Below are positions 43,750-52,831 of a stretch of 64,000 nt of DNA, piece after piece. This DNA is from Thermomicrobium sp. Its GTDB lineage: Bacteria > Chloroflexota > Chloroflexia > Thermomicrobiales > Thermomicrobiaceae. Every line of letters starts with the position of its first letter. The first letter of the stretch is position 1. Under the pieces are notes generated by a model. The model was not told the origin of the DNA and searched no databases. It saw nothing but the letters and a program-made list of their open reading frames with translations. Both the position numbers and the translations under genes were made by a program. Location: the NCBI GenBank assembly GCA_026419575.1, contig JANZZC010000106.1, positions 1 to 64,000 on the forward strand, given 5' to 3'.

Positions 43750-44556
43750 GTGGAACGGATGGAGCAGGTACCGCAGGTCGATATCCACACGCACGTCCTC
43801 CCCGGTCTCGACGACGGGGCTCGCGACGAACGCGAAGTGCTCGCCATGCTCCGCATCGCCGTCGAGGACGGCACCAGCGTGCTCGTCGCGACCCCGCACG
43901 CTCGGCGCTGCACCGCAGCCGCGGCCCGGACGACCGCCGATCGGTTGCGGGAACTCCTCGCGCGCGAAGCGATACCCCTCGCTCTGCTCGTCGGCATGGA
44001 GGAACAGCTGCTCCCCGACCTGCCCGAGCGACTGGCGCGCGGCGACGCGTTGTCGCTGGGGGACACGCCGTGGCTCCTGGTCGAACTCCCGGATTGGACG
44101 ATCTGGCCGGAGGACCTGGTCGAGCGGCTCCGGGCGATCCGTGCCCTCGGCTTCTGGCCGATCCTCGCCCACGTGGAGCGGTACGTACCCGTCCAGCAGC
44201 GGCCGGAACGTGTCCTGGAAGCGATCGAGGCCGGAGCGCTCGTGCAGGTCAACGCCGACTCGCTTTTCGGTCACCATGGGCCAGCGGCACAACGCGTCGC
44301 CGCGCTCCTGATCCGCGCGCGGGCGGTGAGCGTCCTCGCCAGCGATGCCCACAAACCGGATCACCGCGCTCCCCGGCTGCGCGCTGCCTTCGAACGGGTC
44401 AGCCGACTCGCCGGTGAAGACGTCGCCGAGGAGCTCCGGCGAACCGCGCAGGCGATCGTCAGCGGGGCTCTCGTCCACCCACCCCAGCCGGATCCCGCGC
44501 TCCTCCAGACCTCACCGACCCTCCTGGAGCGGCTGCGCAGCTGGGTCGGCGTGTGA
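43750..44556 (+). CDS. CpsB/YwqE-type PHP-domain tyrosine phosphatase
   Basis: A 268-residue metal-dependent phosphatase of the PHP superfamily. QVDIHTHVLPGLDDGARD at the N-terminus provides His/Asp metal ligands, and further ligands lie in VATPHARR, PILAHVERY and VLASDAHKPDHR. CpsB proteins dephosphorylate bacterial tyrosine kinases that control capsule polymerisation, but no kinase or capsule genes are adjacent. The GTG at 43750 lies nine bases after AAGGAG; an ATG nine bases later is the alternative. Its last 45 bases overlap the convergent protoporphyrinogen oxidase gene. Confidence 0.85.
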   Translation: MERMEQVPQVDIHTHVLPGLDDGARDEREVLAMLRIAVEDGTSVLVATPHARRCTAAAARTTADRLRELLAREAIPLALLVGMEEQLLPDLPERLARGDALSLGDTPWLLVELPDWTIWPEDLVERLRAIRALGFWPILAHVERYVPVQQRPERVLEAIEAGALVQVNADSLFGHHGPAAQRVAALLIRARAVSVLASDAHKPDHRAPRLRAAFERVSRLAGEDVAEELRRTAQAIVSGALVHPPQPDPALLQTSPTLLERLRSWVGV

Positions 44557-45957
44557 CGCACGCCTTGTTCCCAACCCATCGAGGACCGCGCGCGCGGCAC
44601 GCCAGCCGCTGACGATGCAATCGGGCACACCGACCCCGTCGAACGCTGCCCCCGCCACCGCCAGCCCGGGCCACCGCGCCAGCGCCGAACGGAGTCGCTC
44701 GACCTGTCGCCGGTGCCCGACCGGATACTGCGGCAACGCCCGGTCGTGCCGCGAGACGACCGCATGGAGCGGTGCTGCGGCGCAACCAGTGAGCACCCGC
44801 AACTCCTGGAGCGCCGCAGCGACGAGCGCCTCCGGCACGGCCTCGTCGCGATAGCCGTGACGCCCGGACCGGAAGAACACCCGGGCGACGGCCAGGTCCT
44901 CCGGCGCTCGCTCCGGGAACTTGTTGGTGACCCACGTCACCGCCGAGATCGGCCGCCGTTCCCGCGCTGGTACGAGGAAGCCACGACCGCGCGCGACGCG
45001 CTCGAGATCCTCCCGCCGGTACACCAGGGTGACCGCCGCGCTCGAGGCATAGGGAAGGGAGCGGAACCAGACGACCTCGTCGGGGAACAACGGCTCGAGC
45101 AGGTCGGCCGCGGCGGCGGCCGGCGTCGCGACGACCGCTCCGTCGACCTCCAGCGCCGTCCCGTCGCTCGTCAGGATCCGGTAGACCCCTCCCCGGTGCA
45201 CGATCGCGACCGCGACCGTGCCCAAGCGCACCTCGGTCCGGCGCAAGCTCGCCGCGAGCGCCTCGACCAGGCGTTCCATACCCTTCCGCAGGGTCACGAA
45301 CGGCGTCCGCAGTGGTCCCGGCATCGCTGGTCGGCGTGCGCGCCCGCGCAGCACCGCGCGCAGCAGACTTCCGGCATCACGTTCCAGCTCGCGGTACTGC
45401 GGGGAGGTCGCGAGCAGACTCAACCGTTCGGCATCGCCTCCGTAGATGCCTGCCAAGAGCGGCTCGGCCAGTCGCTCGTAGAACTCCCGACCGAAGCGAC
45501 GCCGCACGAACGAGGCGACCGATTCGTCCTCGTCGTCGCATCTGGGAGGCACGAAGATTTCGGCCAAGAACCGAAGCTTCCCGAGCGGCGTGAGGAGGGG
45601 ACTGGCGAGGATCGGCGCGAGACGCGTCGGGACGAGGAGCGAGAGCCCCTCGGGGAGCGGCAGAATGCGCCCGTCGCAGACGATCCCGGTCCCCGCGCGC
45701 TCGAGCCGGAGGCCCACGAGCTCCGTCCCCAGCCCGAGCGCGCAGGCGAGGTCGGTCGCGCTCGGTTTCGCTGCGACCCACGAGTCGGGCCCGTGCTCGA
45801 TGACGACATCGCCCCACGACTCCGTCCGGATCCAGCCCCCCAGCCGACCCGTCGCCTCGAGCAGCACTATCTCGACGTCCGGCGCCGACCGCTCGAGTTC
45901 CCAGCAGGCGGCCAACCCGGCGATGCCACCGCCGATGACCGCGATCCGCCGCGTCAT
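44512..45957 (-). CDS. hemY: Protoporphyrinogen/coproporphyrinogen oxidase (HemY type)
   Basis: A 481-residue FAD-dependent oxidase in haem synthesis, also named HemG in older annotations. IAVIGGGIAGLAACWELE forms the FAD fold, followed by LLEATGRLGGWIRTE, IEHGPDSW, the membrane-binding and substrate region SVASFVRRRFGREFYERLAEPLLAGIYGGDAERLSL, and C-terminal LAVAGAAFDGVGVPDCIVSGWRAA. It oxidises proto- or coproporphyrinogen; the oxygen-dependent coproporphyrin route is used in many Gram-positives and cannot be excluded. It is last in the hemE-hemH-hemY operon and starts four bases after the hemH stop. Confidence 0.93.
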   Translation of the reverse strand: MTRRIAVIGGGIAGLAACWELERSAPDVEIVLLEATGRLGGWIRTESWGDVVIEHGPDSWVAAKPSATDLACALGLGTELVGLRLERAGTGIVCDGRILPLPEGLSLLVPTRLAPILASPLLTPLGKLRFLAEIFVPPRCDDEDESVASFVRRRFGREFYERLAEPLLAGIYGGDAERLSLLATSPQYRELERDAGSLLRAVLRGRARRPAMPGPLRTPFVTLRKGMERLVEALAASLRRTEVRLGTVAVAIVHRGGVYRILTSDGTALEVDGAVVATPAAAAADLLEPLFPDEVVWFRSLPYASSAAVTLVYRREDLERVARGRGFLVPARERRPISAVTWVTNKFPERAPEDLAVARVFFRSGRHGYRDEAVPEALVAAALQELRVLTGCAAAPLHAVVSRHDRALPQYPVGHRRQVERLRSALARWPGLAVAGAAFDGVGVPDCIVSGWRAARAVLDGLGTRRASHADPAAQPLQEGR

Positions 45958-45961
45958 CGCG

Positions 45962-46918
45962 TCAACCGACCGTGCGACGTGCCTGCTGGAGCGTGCGCCG
46001 GACCGCGGTCGCCAGCGCGCGGCACAACAGCGGGTGATCGTTCAGCATGGCCGGCCGCTCCAGTACGATACCGCGACTCGCCGCGTACTCCTTGTGCGCG
46101 ATATCGACGTCGTACAGCACTTCGACGTGGTCGCAGACGAAACCGATCGGCACGAGCAAGACGCGACGCACCCCTTCCTCCGCGAGCGCGTCGAGCGTCT
46201 CCTCGACCGTCGGGCCCAGCCACGGCTCCTCGCTCGCCCCTTGGCTCTGGAAGGCGAAGCGCCAGCGGAGCTGCGGGAACCGCGCGGCGACGAGCCGAAC
46301 CGACGTCAGGATCTCTCGCTCGTACGGATCGTTCCACTCGAGGATCCGGGTCGGTAGGCTGTGCGCCGTGAACAGCAGGACCACGTCGTCGCGCTCCTGC
46401 GTCGGGACACGCTCGAGCGCTTCCTCGATCCGATCGACCCAGGCAGCGACGAAGTCCGGCTCGTCCTTCCAGCTTTCCACCGCGTGCACCGGCAACGTCG
46501 CGCCGTGCTCGCGGAGGGCTTCCTCCAGGCGAGCCAGATAGGCACCGACGCTCATACGCGAGTAGTGCGGCGCCATGACCACGGCGACGATCCGATCGGC
46601 CCCGTCGCGCAGGATCTCCGGGACGACCTCGCGGATGTACGGATGCCAGTGCCGCATCCCGACGTAGACCCGGTAGCGCACCCCGTCCTCCGGCTCGCTC
46701 GCCCGGAGGAATGCCTCGACGCCGCGCGCTTCGGCATGGGTACGCTCCAGGATCGGCGATCGGCCACCAATCGCGCGGTACCGCTCGGTCAGGTCCGCCA
46801 GGAGCTCCGGCGGATAGGGTCGGCCGTGCCGGACATCGTGCAGGTAGGCCGGCAAGTCCTCGAGACCGTTCGGCCCACCGTAGGCCATCAGCAACACGGC
46901 GACTCGTTCGGGTTCCAT
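45962..46918 (-). CDS. hemH: Ferrochelatase
   Basis: A 318-residue enzyme that inserts ferrous iron into the porphyrin, the last or next to last step of haem synthesis. It shows LLMAYGGPNGLEDLPAYL at the N-terminus, GMRHWHPYI with the metal-ligand His region, VMAPHYSRMSVGAYL, LLFTAHSLPTRI with the conserved catalytic His, and VLLVPIGFVCDHVEVLYDVDI containing the essential Glu. The C-terminal cysteines for an iron-sulfur cluster are absent. It lies 24 bases after hemE and just before hemY on the minus strand. Confidence 0.94.
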   Translation of the reverse strand: MEPERVAVLLMAYGGPNGLEDLPAYLHDVRHGRPYPPELLADLTERYRAIGGRSPILERTHAEARGVEAFLRASEPEDGVRYRVYVGMRHWHPYIREVVPEILRDGADRIVAVVMAPHYSRMSVGAYLARLEEALREHGATLPVHAVESWKDEPDFVAAWVDRIEEALERVPTQERDDVVLLFTAHSLPTRILEWNDPYEREILTSVRLVAARFPQLRWRFAFQSQGASEEPWLGPTVEETLDALAEEGVRRVLLVPIGFVCDHVEVLYDVDIAHKEYAASRGIVLERPAMLNDHPLLCRALATAVRRTLQQARRTVG

Positions 46919-46942
46919 CCTCGCCCCCTTCCTCCTGCCACG

Positions 46943-47977
46943 TCACTCCGCCTGCGTCCGGGCGGACCAGGCGTGCACCTCGTCGATCAGTACCGCGACG
47001 GCGTCCGGTTCCGTTTCCGGCAGGATCCCGTGCCCGAGATTGAAGATGTGTCCCGGTCGGCCGCCCGCGCGCGCCAGGATCTCGCGGACGGCCTTGCGGA
47101 GCTCCTCGCGCGGTGCGAGGAGCCAAGCGGGATCGAGATTGCCTTGGATCGCCCGGTCACCGATCGCCTGCCAGGCTCGCCCGAGGTCGATGCGCCAGTC
47201 GACCCCGATCACGTCGGCCTCCGTTTCGGCGACGAGATCGAGGAAACCGCTCGTCCCCGTGCTGAACACGATGACCGGTACGCCGAGCGCCCGCACCTGC
47301 CGAACGATGCGCCGCGTCCAGGGGAGAACGGCGCTCCGATAGAGATCGGGCGGGAGCGCGCCCGCCCAGCTGTCGAACAGCTGCACGGCATCGGCTCCCG
47401 ACGACACCTGCAGCGCGAGATACCGCACCGTCAGATCGGTCAAGCGGTCGAGCAGCCGCTCCCATGCAGCACGGTGCCGGAGGAGGAACCGCTTGGTCGC
47501 GAGGTAGGTCCGCGAACTTCCACCCTCGAGGAGGTAGCTCGCCACGGTGAAGGGCGCGCCAGCGAAGCCGATGACCGCGACGCTCCGCGGGAGCTCGCGA
47601 CGGACCAACCGGATCGCTTCCCCGGTCGATCGGAAGGCCGACTCGTCCGGTTCGGGCAGACGGTTGACGTCGTGCGGCGAGCGGATCGTCGCGACGACCG
47701 GTCCCTCGCCGGCCTCGAACGACACCCCGATACCGAGCGCAGCCAAGGGCCAGAGGATGTCAGCGAAGACGATGGCCGCATCGAGCGGAAAGCGCCGGAG
47801 CGGCTGCAGCGTCACTTCCGCTGCGAGTTCCGGGTGCCGGCAGAGGTCGAGCAAGTGGTAGCGCTCACGCAACGCGCGGTACTCCGGCAGGTAGCGTCCG
47901 GCCTGCCGCATCAACCAGACGGAGGTCCGGTCGGTCGGCATCCGACGGCAGGCCAGCAGGAAACGCGAATCTTCCAT
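46943..47977 (-). CDS. hemE: Uroporphyrinogen decarboxylase
   Basis: A 344-residue cytosolic enzyme converting uroporphyrinogen III to coproporphyrinogen III by removing four carboxyl groups. The N-terminal [17 protein letters not shown] loop binds substrate and the conserved Asp is in [24 protein letters not shown] and [14 protein letters not shown] are also family motifs. The ATG at 47977 follows CGGGAG; an open frame extends upstream but is not protein-like. It is first in the hemE-hemH-hemY operon and divergent from a haem-binding chemoreceptor. Confidence 0.95.
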   Translation of the reverse strand: MEDSRFLLACRRMPTDRTSVWLMRQAGRYLPEYRALRERYHLLDLCRHPELAAEVTLQPLRRFPLDAAIVFADILWPLAALGIGVSFEAGEGPVVATIRSPHDVNRLPEPDESAFRSTGEAIRLVRRELPRSVAVIGFAGAPFTVASYLLEGGSSRTYLATKRFLLRHRAAWERLLDRLTDLTVRYLALQVSSGADAVQLFDSWAGALPPDLYRSAVLPWTRRIVRQVRALGVPVIVFSTGTSGFLDLVAETEADVIGVDWRIDLGRAWQAIGDRAIQGNLDPAWLLAPREELRKAVREILARAGGRPGHIFNLGHGILPETEPDAVAVLIDEVHAWSARTQAE

Positions 47978-48180
47978 TGTGCACTCCCGTTCTCCGCAGC
48001 CTTGCCCGTGCGAAGCGCGTCTCGCAGCGGCATCCCCGGGCTCGCGCTTTCCTGCAGAGTCTACCACTGTGCGTCGACACGCTGGGCCTAGTACTCGCGG
48101 CTCATGGTCGGCTGCGACCCATCGGCTATCGGCAGGACGACGCCGTGCGCCGATCCCGTCAGAGGAAAGGAGCGTGGACC

Positions 48181-50022
48181 GTGCAGGGAGAGGCGAGAGA
48201 CAACTACCGGCAACGCTGGAGCGCAGCGGGGCGGAGTCTCGCACGCATGCTGCGGATTTCGAGCGAGAATTTGGCCGCGCGACGAGCCTTCGTCCGCCTG
48301 ACGGCTCAGGACATCCAGCTCCTGGCGCGGCTCGCCCCCTGGGCCGACCGCGTCGCCGACCGTATCGCGCGTCGGTTCTACGACCACCAGTTCGGGTTCC
48401 CGGACACCCGTCGCTTCTTCGAGCGCTACGCCCACGGACGGGGCATGACGCTGGAGGAGTTGCGACAAGGGCTCGAGCGGACGCAAGCGGCCTATTTCCG
48501 CTCGATCTTCGAGGAAGCAGCCCAGGGCGGCGACTTCGGTCCCGACTACTACGCCATGCGGTTCCAGATCGGAGCGGTGCACAACCGGATCGAGCTTCCG
48601 CTGAAGTGGTATCTCGGGAGCTACGCGCTGTACTTCGATCTCGTGCGCGACGAACTCCGCCGGGCGTTCCGCTTCAATCCCGGATTGCGCGCACGGGCCG
48701 AACGCGCCCTCTTCACGGTCTTCAACTACGATCTCCAGGCGGTCACGGACGCCTTCTTCCTCGACTACCTCCGGACGGTCGGGCTCGATCTCGACGCCGT
48801 ACCGGTCCGCGACGCGCGCGAGGATCTCACCGACCAGCACGGCGAGCTCCGGCAGCGCATGGCGAGCGCCGTCCAGGGCTTGACGACGAGCTGCCAGAAC
48901 GCCGCGCACCTGAGCCAGGCGCTCGCCCGCACCAGCGGAGACCTCGAGCGCGTGACCGAACGGATCGCGGCAGCGAGCAGCGCACTCGCCCGAACGGTCA
49001 CGGAAGACCAGCGGTTGGTCGATCGTGTCGCAGCAGCCCATGCGCAGATCGATCAAGCGGGCACCGCGATCGCCCAGGGCGCTGGACAGCAGGAGGGGGC
49101 GATCCGCTCGCTCCACGACGCGATGCGTGAACTGACGGAACGGATCGAGACGATCGTACGCCGTGCCGGCGAGGGCGCGGCCGAAGGGAAAGCAGCGCTC
49201 GCGTCGGCGGAAGAGGGCAGCCGCGTCGTCACCGCGACGCTGAACGAGTTCCGCGCACTCGCCACCGATATGCGTTCGCTCGCCGAGCAGGTCGAGCACC
49301 TCACCGAACTCGCCAGCCAGGTGGGCACGATGGGGCGCGCGATCGAGGAAATCGCCGAACAGACGAACCTGCTGGCGCTGAACGCCGCGATCGAGGCCGC
49401 CCGCGCCGGGGACGCCGGCAAGGGGTTCGCAGTCGTCGCCGAAGAAGTCCGGAAACTGGCCGAACGGGCCAAGCAGGCCACGACGGAGATCCTGTCGCTC
49501 GTTTCGGCGATCACGACGACGGTCGGCGAGGCAGCCGACTCGGCCCGTCAGAGCGCTCGGCGTGCCGGGCAGGGCTCGCAGCTGGACGGCGACGCCGAGC
49601 GGGCGCTCAGCGGCATCGTCGCGCGCGTCGGCTCGCTCGGCGGCGCGCTCGAGGCGATCGACCGCGACGGGCAAGCGGTGCGAGGATCGACGGCTCGGGT
49701 CAGCGAGATCCTGGAAACGGTCTTCGCCGTGACGCGCGAGCACGCCGCTGCCGCCGAAGAGCTCCACGCCACGATGCGCTCGGTCCACGAGCAGTGGCGC
49801 GACCTGGAGTCGCACCTCCGCGCCAACGCCGAGCGCACCGCGCAGCTTGCGAGCGAAGCGGACATCCTCGCCGAAGTCGCGCGCGAGGTCGCACGTCTCG
49901 CCCAGCTGATCGAAGCGCAGTCGGCGACTTTGACGCACCTGGGCGAGGCGTTCGCCCGGGGCGACGCGGCTGGCGCGACCTCCGAGCGCTCGACCCCCGC
50001 GGTGCTGGTCGCTGCTGAATGA
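48181..50022 (+). CDS. Globin-coupled methyl-accepting chemotaxis sensor (HemAT-like)
   Basis: A 613-residue soluble receptor. The N-terminal sensor globin (about 25-190) carries the proximal haem ligand His134 in [21 protein letters not shown]. After a helical linker comes an MCP signalling domain, whose hairpin tip reads [43 protein letters not shown]. There are no membrane segments. It should bind oxygen or another gas through haem and signal to CheA. No che genes are in the window. It is divergent from hemE, about 200 bases apart, so haem supply and sensor may be co-regulated. The GTG at 48181 has AAAGGAG as ribosome site. Confidence 0.9.
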   Translation: MQGEARDNYRQRWSAAGRSLARMLRISSENLAARRAFVRLTAQDIQLLARLAPWADRVADRIARRFYDHQFGFPDTRRFFERYAHGRGMTLEELRQGLERTQAAYFRSIFEEAAQGGDFGPDYYAMRFQIGAVHNRIELPLKWYLGSYALYFDLVRDELRRAFRFNPGLRARAERALFTVFNYDLQAVTDAFFLDYLRTVGLDLDAVPVRDAREDLTDQHGELRQRMASAVQGLTTSCQNAAHLSQALARTSGDLERVTERIAAASSALARTVTEDQRLVDRVAAAHAQIDQAGTAIAQGAGQQEGAIRSLHDAMRELTERIETIVRRAGEGAAEGKAALASAEEGSRVVTATLNEFRALATDMRSLAEQVEHLTELASQVGTMGRAIEEIAEQTNLLALNAAIEAARAGDAGKGFAVVAEEVRKLAERAKQATTEILSLVSAITTTVGEAADSARQSARRAGQGSQLDGDAERALSGIVARVGSLGGALEAIDRDGQAVRGSTARVSEILETVFAVTREHAAAAEELHATMRSVHEQWRDLESHLRANAERTAQLASEADILAEVAREVARLAQLIEAQSATLTHLGEAFARGDAAGATSERSTPAVLVAAE

Positions 50023-50100
50023 GGGAGCCAGGGAACCTCCTGCCGGCCGAAGACGTCTATTCTTCGGGACCGCATCGAGCCGGGAGGAGGTCGTCACGTC

Positions 50101-51045
50101 ATGCATGGACGAGAACGCGCGCGGGCGAGGAAACGCCTCCGATCGACGGTACCGTTTGTCCTCGGAGCCTTCCTGCTCGGTGCCTGCGCGTCGCTCGGTA
50201 CCGCACCGACGCCTCAACCGACGCCGCAACCGTCGCCGACCCCGATTCCGCATCCGACCGGTGCGAACGAACTCGTACTCCGCATCGAGACGAGCGGGGG
50301 ATTGATCCCGCCCTTCCGTCTCGTCAACGAACTTCCCGAGTTCTCGCTCTACGGCGACGGTACCGTCGTGACGCTCGGTCCGCAGATCCTGATCTATCCG
50401 CCGCCGGCACTGCCCAACGTTCTCCGGAGTCGCTTGAGCGAGGAGGGTATCCAGGCGCTCCTCCGCGAGGCAGCAGCAGCCGGATTGCTCGCTGGTGACG
50501 CCGACTATCCGATGGAAGGCATCGCCGACGCGCCGACGACGTTCTTCACCGTGAACGCCGTCGGTCGGATCAGTCGGGTCTCCGTCTACGCGCTCGGGCT
50601 GGAGGACCCCGACGATCCACGCCTCTCTCCGGAACAGCGCGTCGCGCGCCAGCGGCTCGCCGAGTTCGCCCGGAAAGCGCGGGACTTCCTCGCCTGGCTA
50701 CCGCCCGAGACGATCCTCGAACGGGAAACGCCGTACGTCGTCACGCGCCTCCAGCTCGTCGCGTTTCCAGCCGAGGCAGCCGAGCCGCCACCGTCGGACG
50801 TCCTGGTCTCGACGCTCGACTGGCCGTTACCGACACCGTTGCGCGATTTCGGCGACCCCGCCCCCTGGATCGGCCCCACCGCCCGGTGCGCCGTCGTCTC
50901 CAGTCGCAAGGAACTGCCGCGGCTGCTCGACGAGCTCCGTCGAGCGAACGCCCTGACCCGCTGGCGGAGCGACAGCGAGCTCTACACGCTGCTCGTCCGG
51001 CCGCTCCTCCCGGACGAGCCCGGTTGCGTCCCCAAGCAGTGGTGA
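50101..51045 (+). CDS. Lipoprotein of unknown function
   Basis: A 314-residue exported lipoprotein. An Arg-rich start and the lipobox LLGAC (Cys at residue 29) are followed by a Thr/Pro-rich linker (TPQPTPQPSPTPIP). The mature domain starts NELVLRIETSGGLIPPF and includes LPEFSLYGDGTVVTLGP, TFFTVNAVGRISRVSVYALGL and a C-terminal pair of cysteines. I do not recognise a named family; the ELVLRIETGGGF...P.F.LYGDG pattern recurs in secreted actinobacterial and Chloroflexi proteins. GGGAGGAGGT precedes the ATG. It stands alone between the chemoreceptor and the convergent aromatic-degradation operon. Confidence 0.75.
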   Translation: MHGRERARARKRLRSTVPFVLGAFLLGACASLGTAPTPQPTPQPSPTPIPHPTGANELVLRIETSGGLIPPFRLVNELPEFSLYGDGTVVTLGPQILIYPPPALPNVLRSRLSEEGIQALLREAAAAGLLAGDADYPMEGIADAPTTFFTVNAVGRISRVSVYALGLEDPDDPRLSPEQRVARQRLAEFARKARDFLAWLPPETILERETPYVVTRLQLVAFPAEAAEPPPSDVLVSTLDWPLPTPLRDFGDPAPWIGPTARCAVVSSRKELPRLLDELRRANALTRWRSDSELYTLLVRPLLPDEPGCVPKQW

Positions 51046-51049
51046 GGGC

Positions 51050-51853
51050 CTACACGAAGCAGACGGTCAGCGGCGGCTGACCGTGCAGCTCCACGACGAA
51101 CACGTCGCCTCGCTCGGCGGGAAGCGCCCGTGCCAGCGAGCCGGAGAGGACGATATCGCCCGGTTCGAGCGCGATACCGAACTCGGCGAGCTTGTTCGCG
51201 AGCCACGCCACGCAGCGAGCCGGGTGGCCGAGTGCCGCCGCCCCGATCCCCTCGGTGGCGAGCTCTCCGTTCTTGTGGATGAGCATCCCGACCGTGCGCA
51301 GATCCTCGTGCAGGAGACGCCTGCTCCACGGGCCGACCGTGAAGGCGCCGAACGACGCGTCGTCGGCGATCGTATCGGCCAGCTTGATCCGCCACGCCTC
51401 GATGCGACTGTCGACGATCTCGACCGAGAGCGCGACCGCCTCGGTCGCGGCCAGGACCTGCTGGGGCGTCACGCCCGGCCCCTGCAGGCGCCGACCGAGC
51501 AGGAAGGCGATCTCCCCCTCCAGGCGGGGTTGGATGAGGACCCCCATCGGAACCTCGACCCGCCCCCCGCTCGCCGGGAAATAGCGCGACGCCCAGAGGC
51601 TCCCGTAGTCGGGCTCCCGAACACCGAGCTGTTCCTGCATCGCCCGGCTCGTCAAACCGATCTTGCGGCCGATGACCCGTTCGCCGTGGGCGACGCGGAG
51701 CTCGGTCCATCGTGTCTGGATGGCGTAGGCCTGCTCGGGCGTGAGCGGCCCGAGCGTTTCGGTCAGGGGTGGAATCGTTCGCTTCGTCGTCAGCGCTGTC
51801 TCCAGTTGCCGAGCGATCGCCTCGACATCGAGCGAAACCAGTTGCTCCGCCAT
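51050..51853 (-). CDS. 2-oxopent-4-enoate hydratase (meta-cleavage pathway)
   Basis: A 267-residue enzyme of the MhpD/DmpE and DmpH family, adding water to 2-hydroxypenta-2,4-dienoate to give 4-hydroxy-2-oxovalerate, the substrate of the aldolase encoded in the same operon. It shows AYAIQTRWTELRVAHGERVIGRKIGLTSRAMQEQLG, and the metal-site region in LIQPRLEGEIAFLLGR (Glu pair) and VALSVEIVDSRIEAW. C-terminal LEPGDIVLSGSLARALPAERGDVF completes the family pattern. It is last in the minus-strand operon, starting one base after the stop of its paralogue, and GGAGG precedes the ATG. Confidence 0.86.
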   Translation of the reverse strand: MAEQLVSLDVEAIARQLETALTTKRTIPPLTETLGPLTPEQAYAIQTRWTELRVAHGERVIGRKIGLTSRAMQEQLGVREPDYGSLWASRYFPASGGRVEVPMGVLIQPRLEGEIAFLLGRRLQGPGVTPQQVLAATEAVALSVEIVDSRIEAWRIKLADTIADDASFGAFTVGPWSRRLLHEDLRTVGMLIHKNGELATEGIGAAALGHPARCVAWLANKLAEFGIALEPGDIVLSGSLARALPAERGDVFVVELHGQPPLTVCFV

Positions 51854-51854
51854 C

Positions 51855-52583
51855 TCACGCCTCCAGTCGCGCCAGGAGGAGCGAACCGCAGGGACCGCGC
51901 AATTCCAGGATGCCCGGCTTGGCCGGGACCGCCGCTGCGGGCGATCCGAGAAAGACGACCTGTCCGGCGGCCAGCCCGCCGACCGCCGACGCCAGCCAGG
52001 CCAGGTGCTCGACGACCGGCTCCAAGGCCGCGACCGGCCCGGCCGCGACCGGTTCCTCGTCGAGAAAGAGCGCCAGATCGCCGTCCAGCGGCCACGGCAG
52101 CGCCCGGTCACCGAGCAAGAAGGCGCCGCCCGAGGCGTTGTCGGCGACCACGTCGGCCGCGCTGAACCGGTACCCCTCCCACACGCTGTCGAGGAGGTCG
52201 ATCCCCAGGAACACCGCGCCGATCGCCAGGGCGACAGCGCCGGGGGCCGACCCCGGCGGCACGGCGTCACGCAGGACGACGGCGAGTTCCGGTTCGACCC
52301 GTGGCTGGACGAACTCGCCGAGGGAGATCGTCCCCTCGCGCAGCATCGCGCGGCTGATCCGCCCGTAGATCGGGCTGGAGACCGCCATCTGTTTCTGCTT
52401 GGCTGGACTCACGAGCCCGAGCTTGTAGCCGACGATCTCCTCGCCAGCGAAGGAGGCTTCCTGGACACGATACGCGCCGGCCAAATCCACGCCGAGCGAC
52501 TCCGCGAGCGGCGTGCGTGGCCGGCGCTCCTGCCGCGCCGTTCGAATCGCGTCCAAGAGTTTTTTCTCGGCTTCGCTCAGCAT
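51855..52583 (-). CDS. 2-oxo-3-hexenedioate (4-oxalocrotonate) decarboxylase-like protein
   Basis: A 242-residue paralogue of the next gene, of the DmpH/XylI group. It decarboxylates 2-oxo-3-hexenedioate to 2-hydroxypentadienoate and in known systems forms a complex with the hydratase. It shows YRVQEASFAGEEIVGYKLGLVSPAKQKQMAVSSPIYG, the metal-site Glu pair in FVQPRVEPELAVVLRD, and GIDLLDSVWEGY. It is a little shorter than typical members (about 260) because the C-terminal segment is condensed. Gene order tautomerase-decarboxylase-hydratase matches the oxalocrotonate branch. The ATG at 52583 has GGGGGAG. Confidence 0.8.
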   Translation of the reverse strand: MLSEAEKKLLDAIRTARQERRPRTPLAESLGVDLAGAYRVQEASFAGEEIVGYKLGLVSPAKQKQMAVSSPIYGRISRAMLREGTISLGEFVQPRVEPELAVVLRDAVPPGSAPGAVALAIGAVFLGIDLLDSVWEGYRFSAADVVADNASGGAFLLGDRALPWPLDGDLALFLDEEPVAAGPVAALEPVVEHLAWLASAVGGLAAGQVVFLGSPAAAVPAKPGILELRGPCGSLLLARLEA

Positions 52584-52602
52584 CGTTCTCCCCCATCCCT
52601 CC

Positions 52603-52818
52603 TCACGCCCCTGCTCGGGACGCCGCGGTGCGGTCGCGTTCGGCCATGGTGACCGTCCCGATACCCCATTCGTCGCGACCGACCTCGTAGACGATCGTGC
52701 GCACCTCGTCGACCGGTACACCGAAATGGCGGGCCGCTGCCTCGGCCAAACGCCGAATCAGCGCCGCCTTTTGCTCGGTCGTCCGACCCTCGACCATGGT
52801 CACCTTGAGGACGAGCAC
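52603..52818 (-). CDS. 4-oxalocrotonate tautomerase family protein lacking Pro1
   Basis: A 71-residue tautomerase-superfamily protein. Numbered from the residue after the start, Arg11 (EGR), Arg39 (EVRTIV) and the aromatic Trp50 (EWGIG) all fall exactly where 4-oxalocrotonate tautomerase has its substrate-binding residues. The catalytic N-terminal proline is replaced by Leu (M-LVLKVTMVEGR). The start is a GTG at 52818 with GAGGTGG five bases upstream, and no alternative start gives an N-terminal Pro. So either the enzyme works without Pro1 as the base or it has another role. It lies between the C-C hydrolase and decarboxylase genes of the meta-cleavage operon. Confidence 0.8.
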   Translation of the reverse strand: MLVLKVTMVEGRTTEQKAALIRRLAEAAARHFGVPVDEVRTIVYEVGRDEWGIGTVTMAERDRTAASRAGA

Positions 52819-52831
52819 GGTTCCACCTCGC

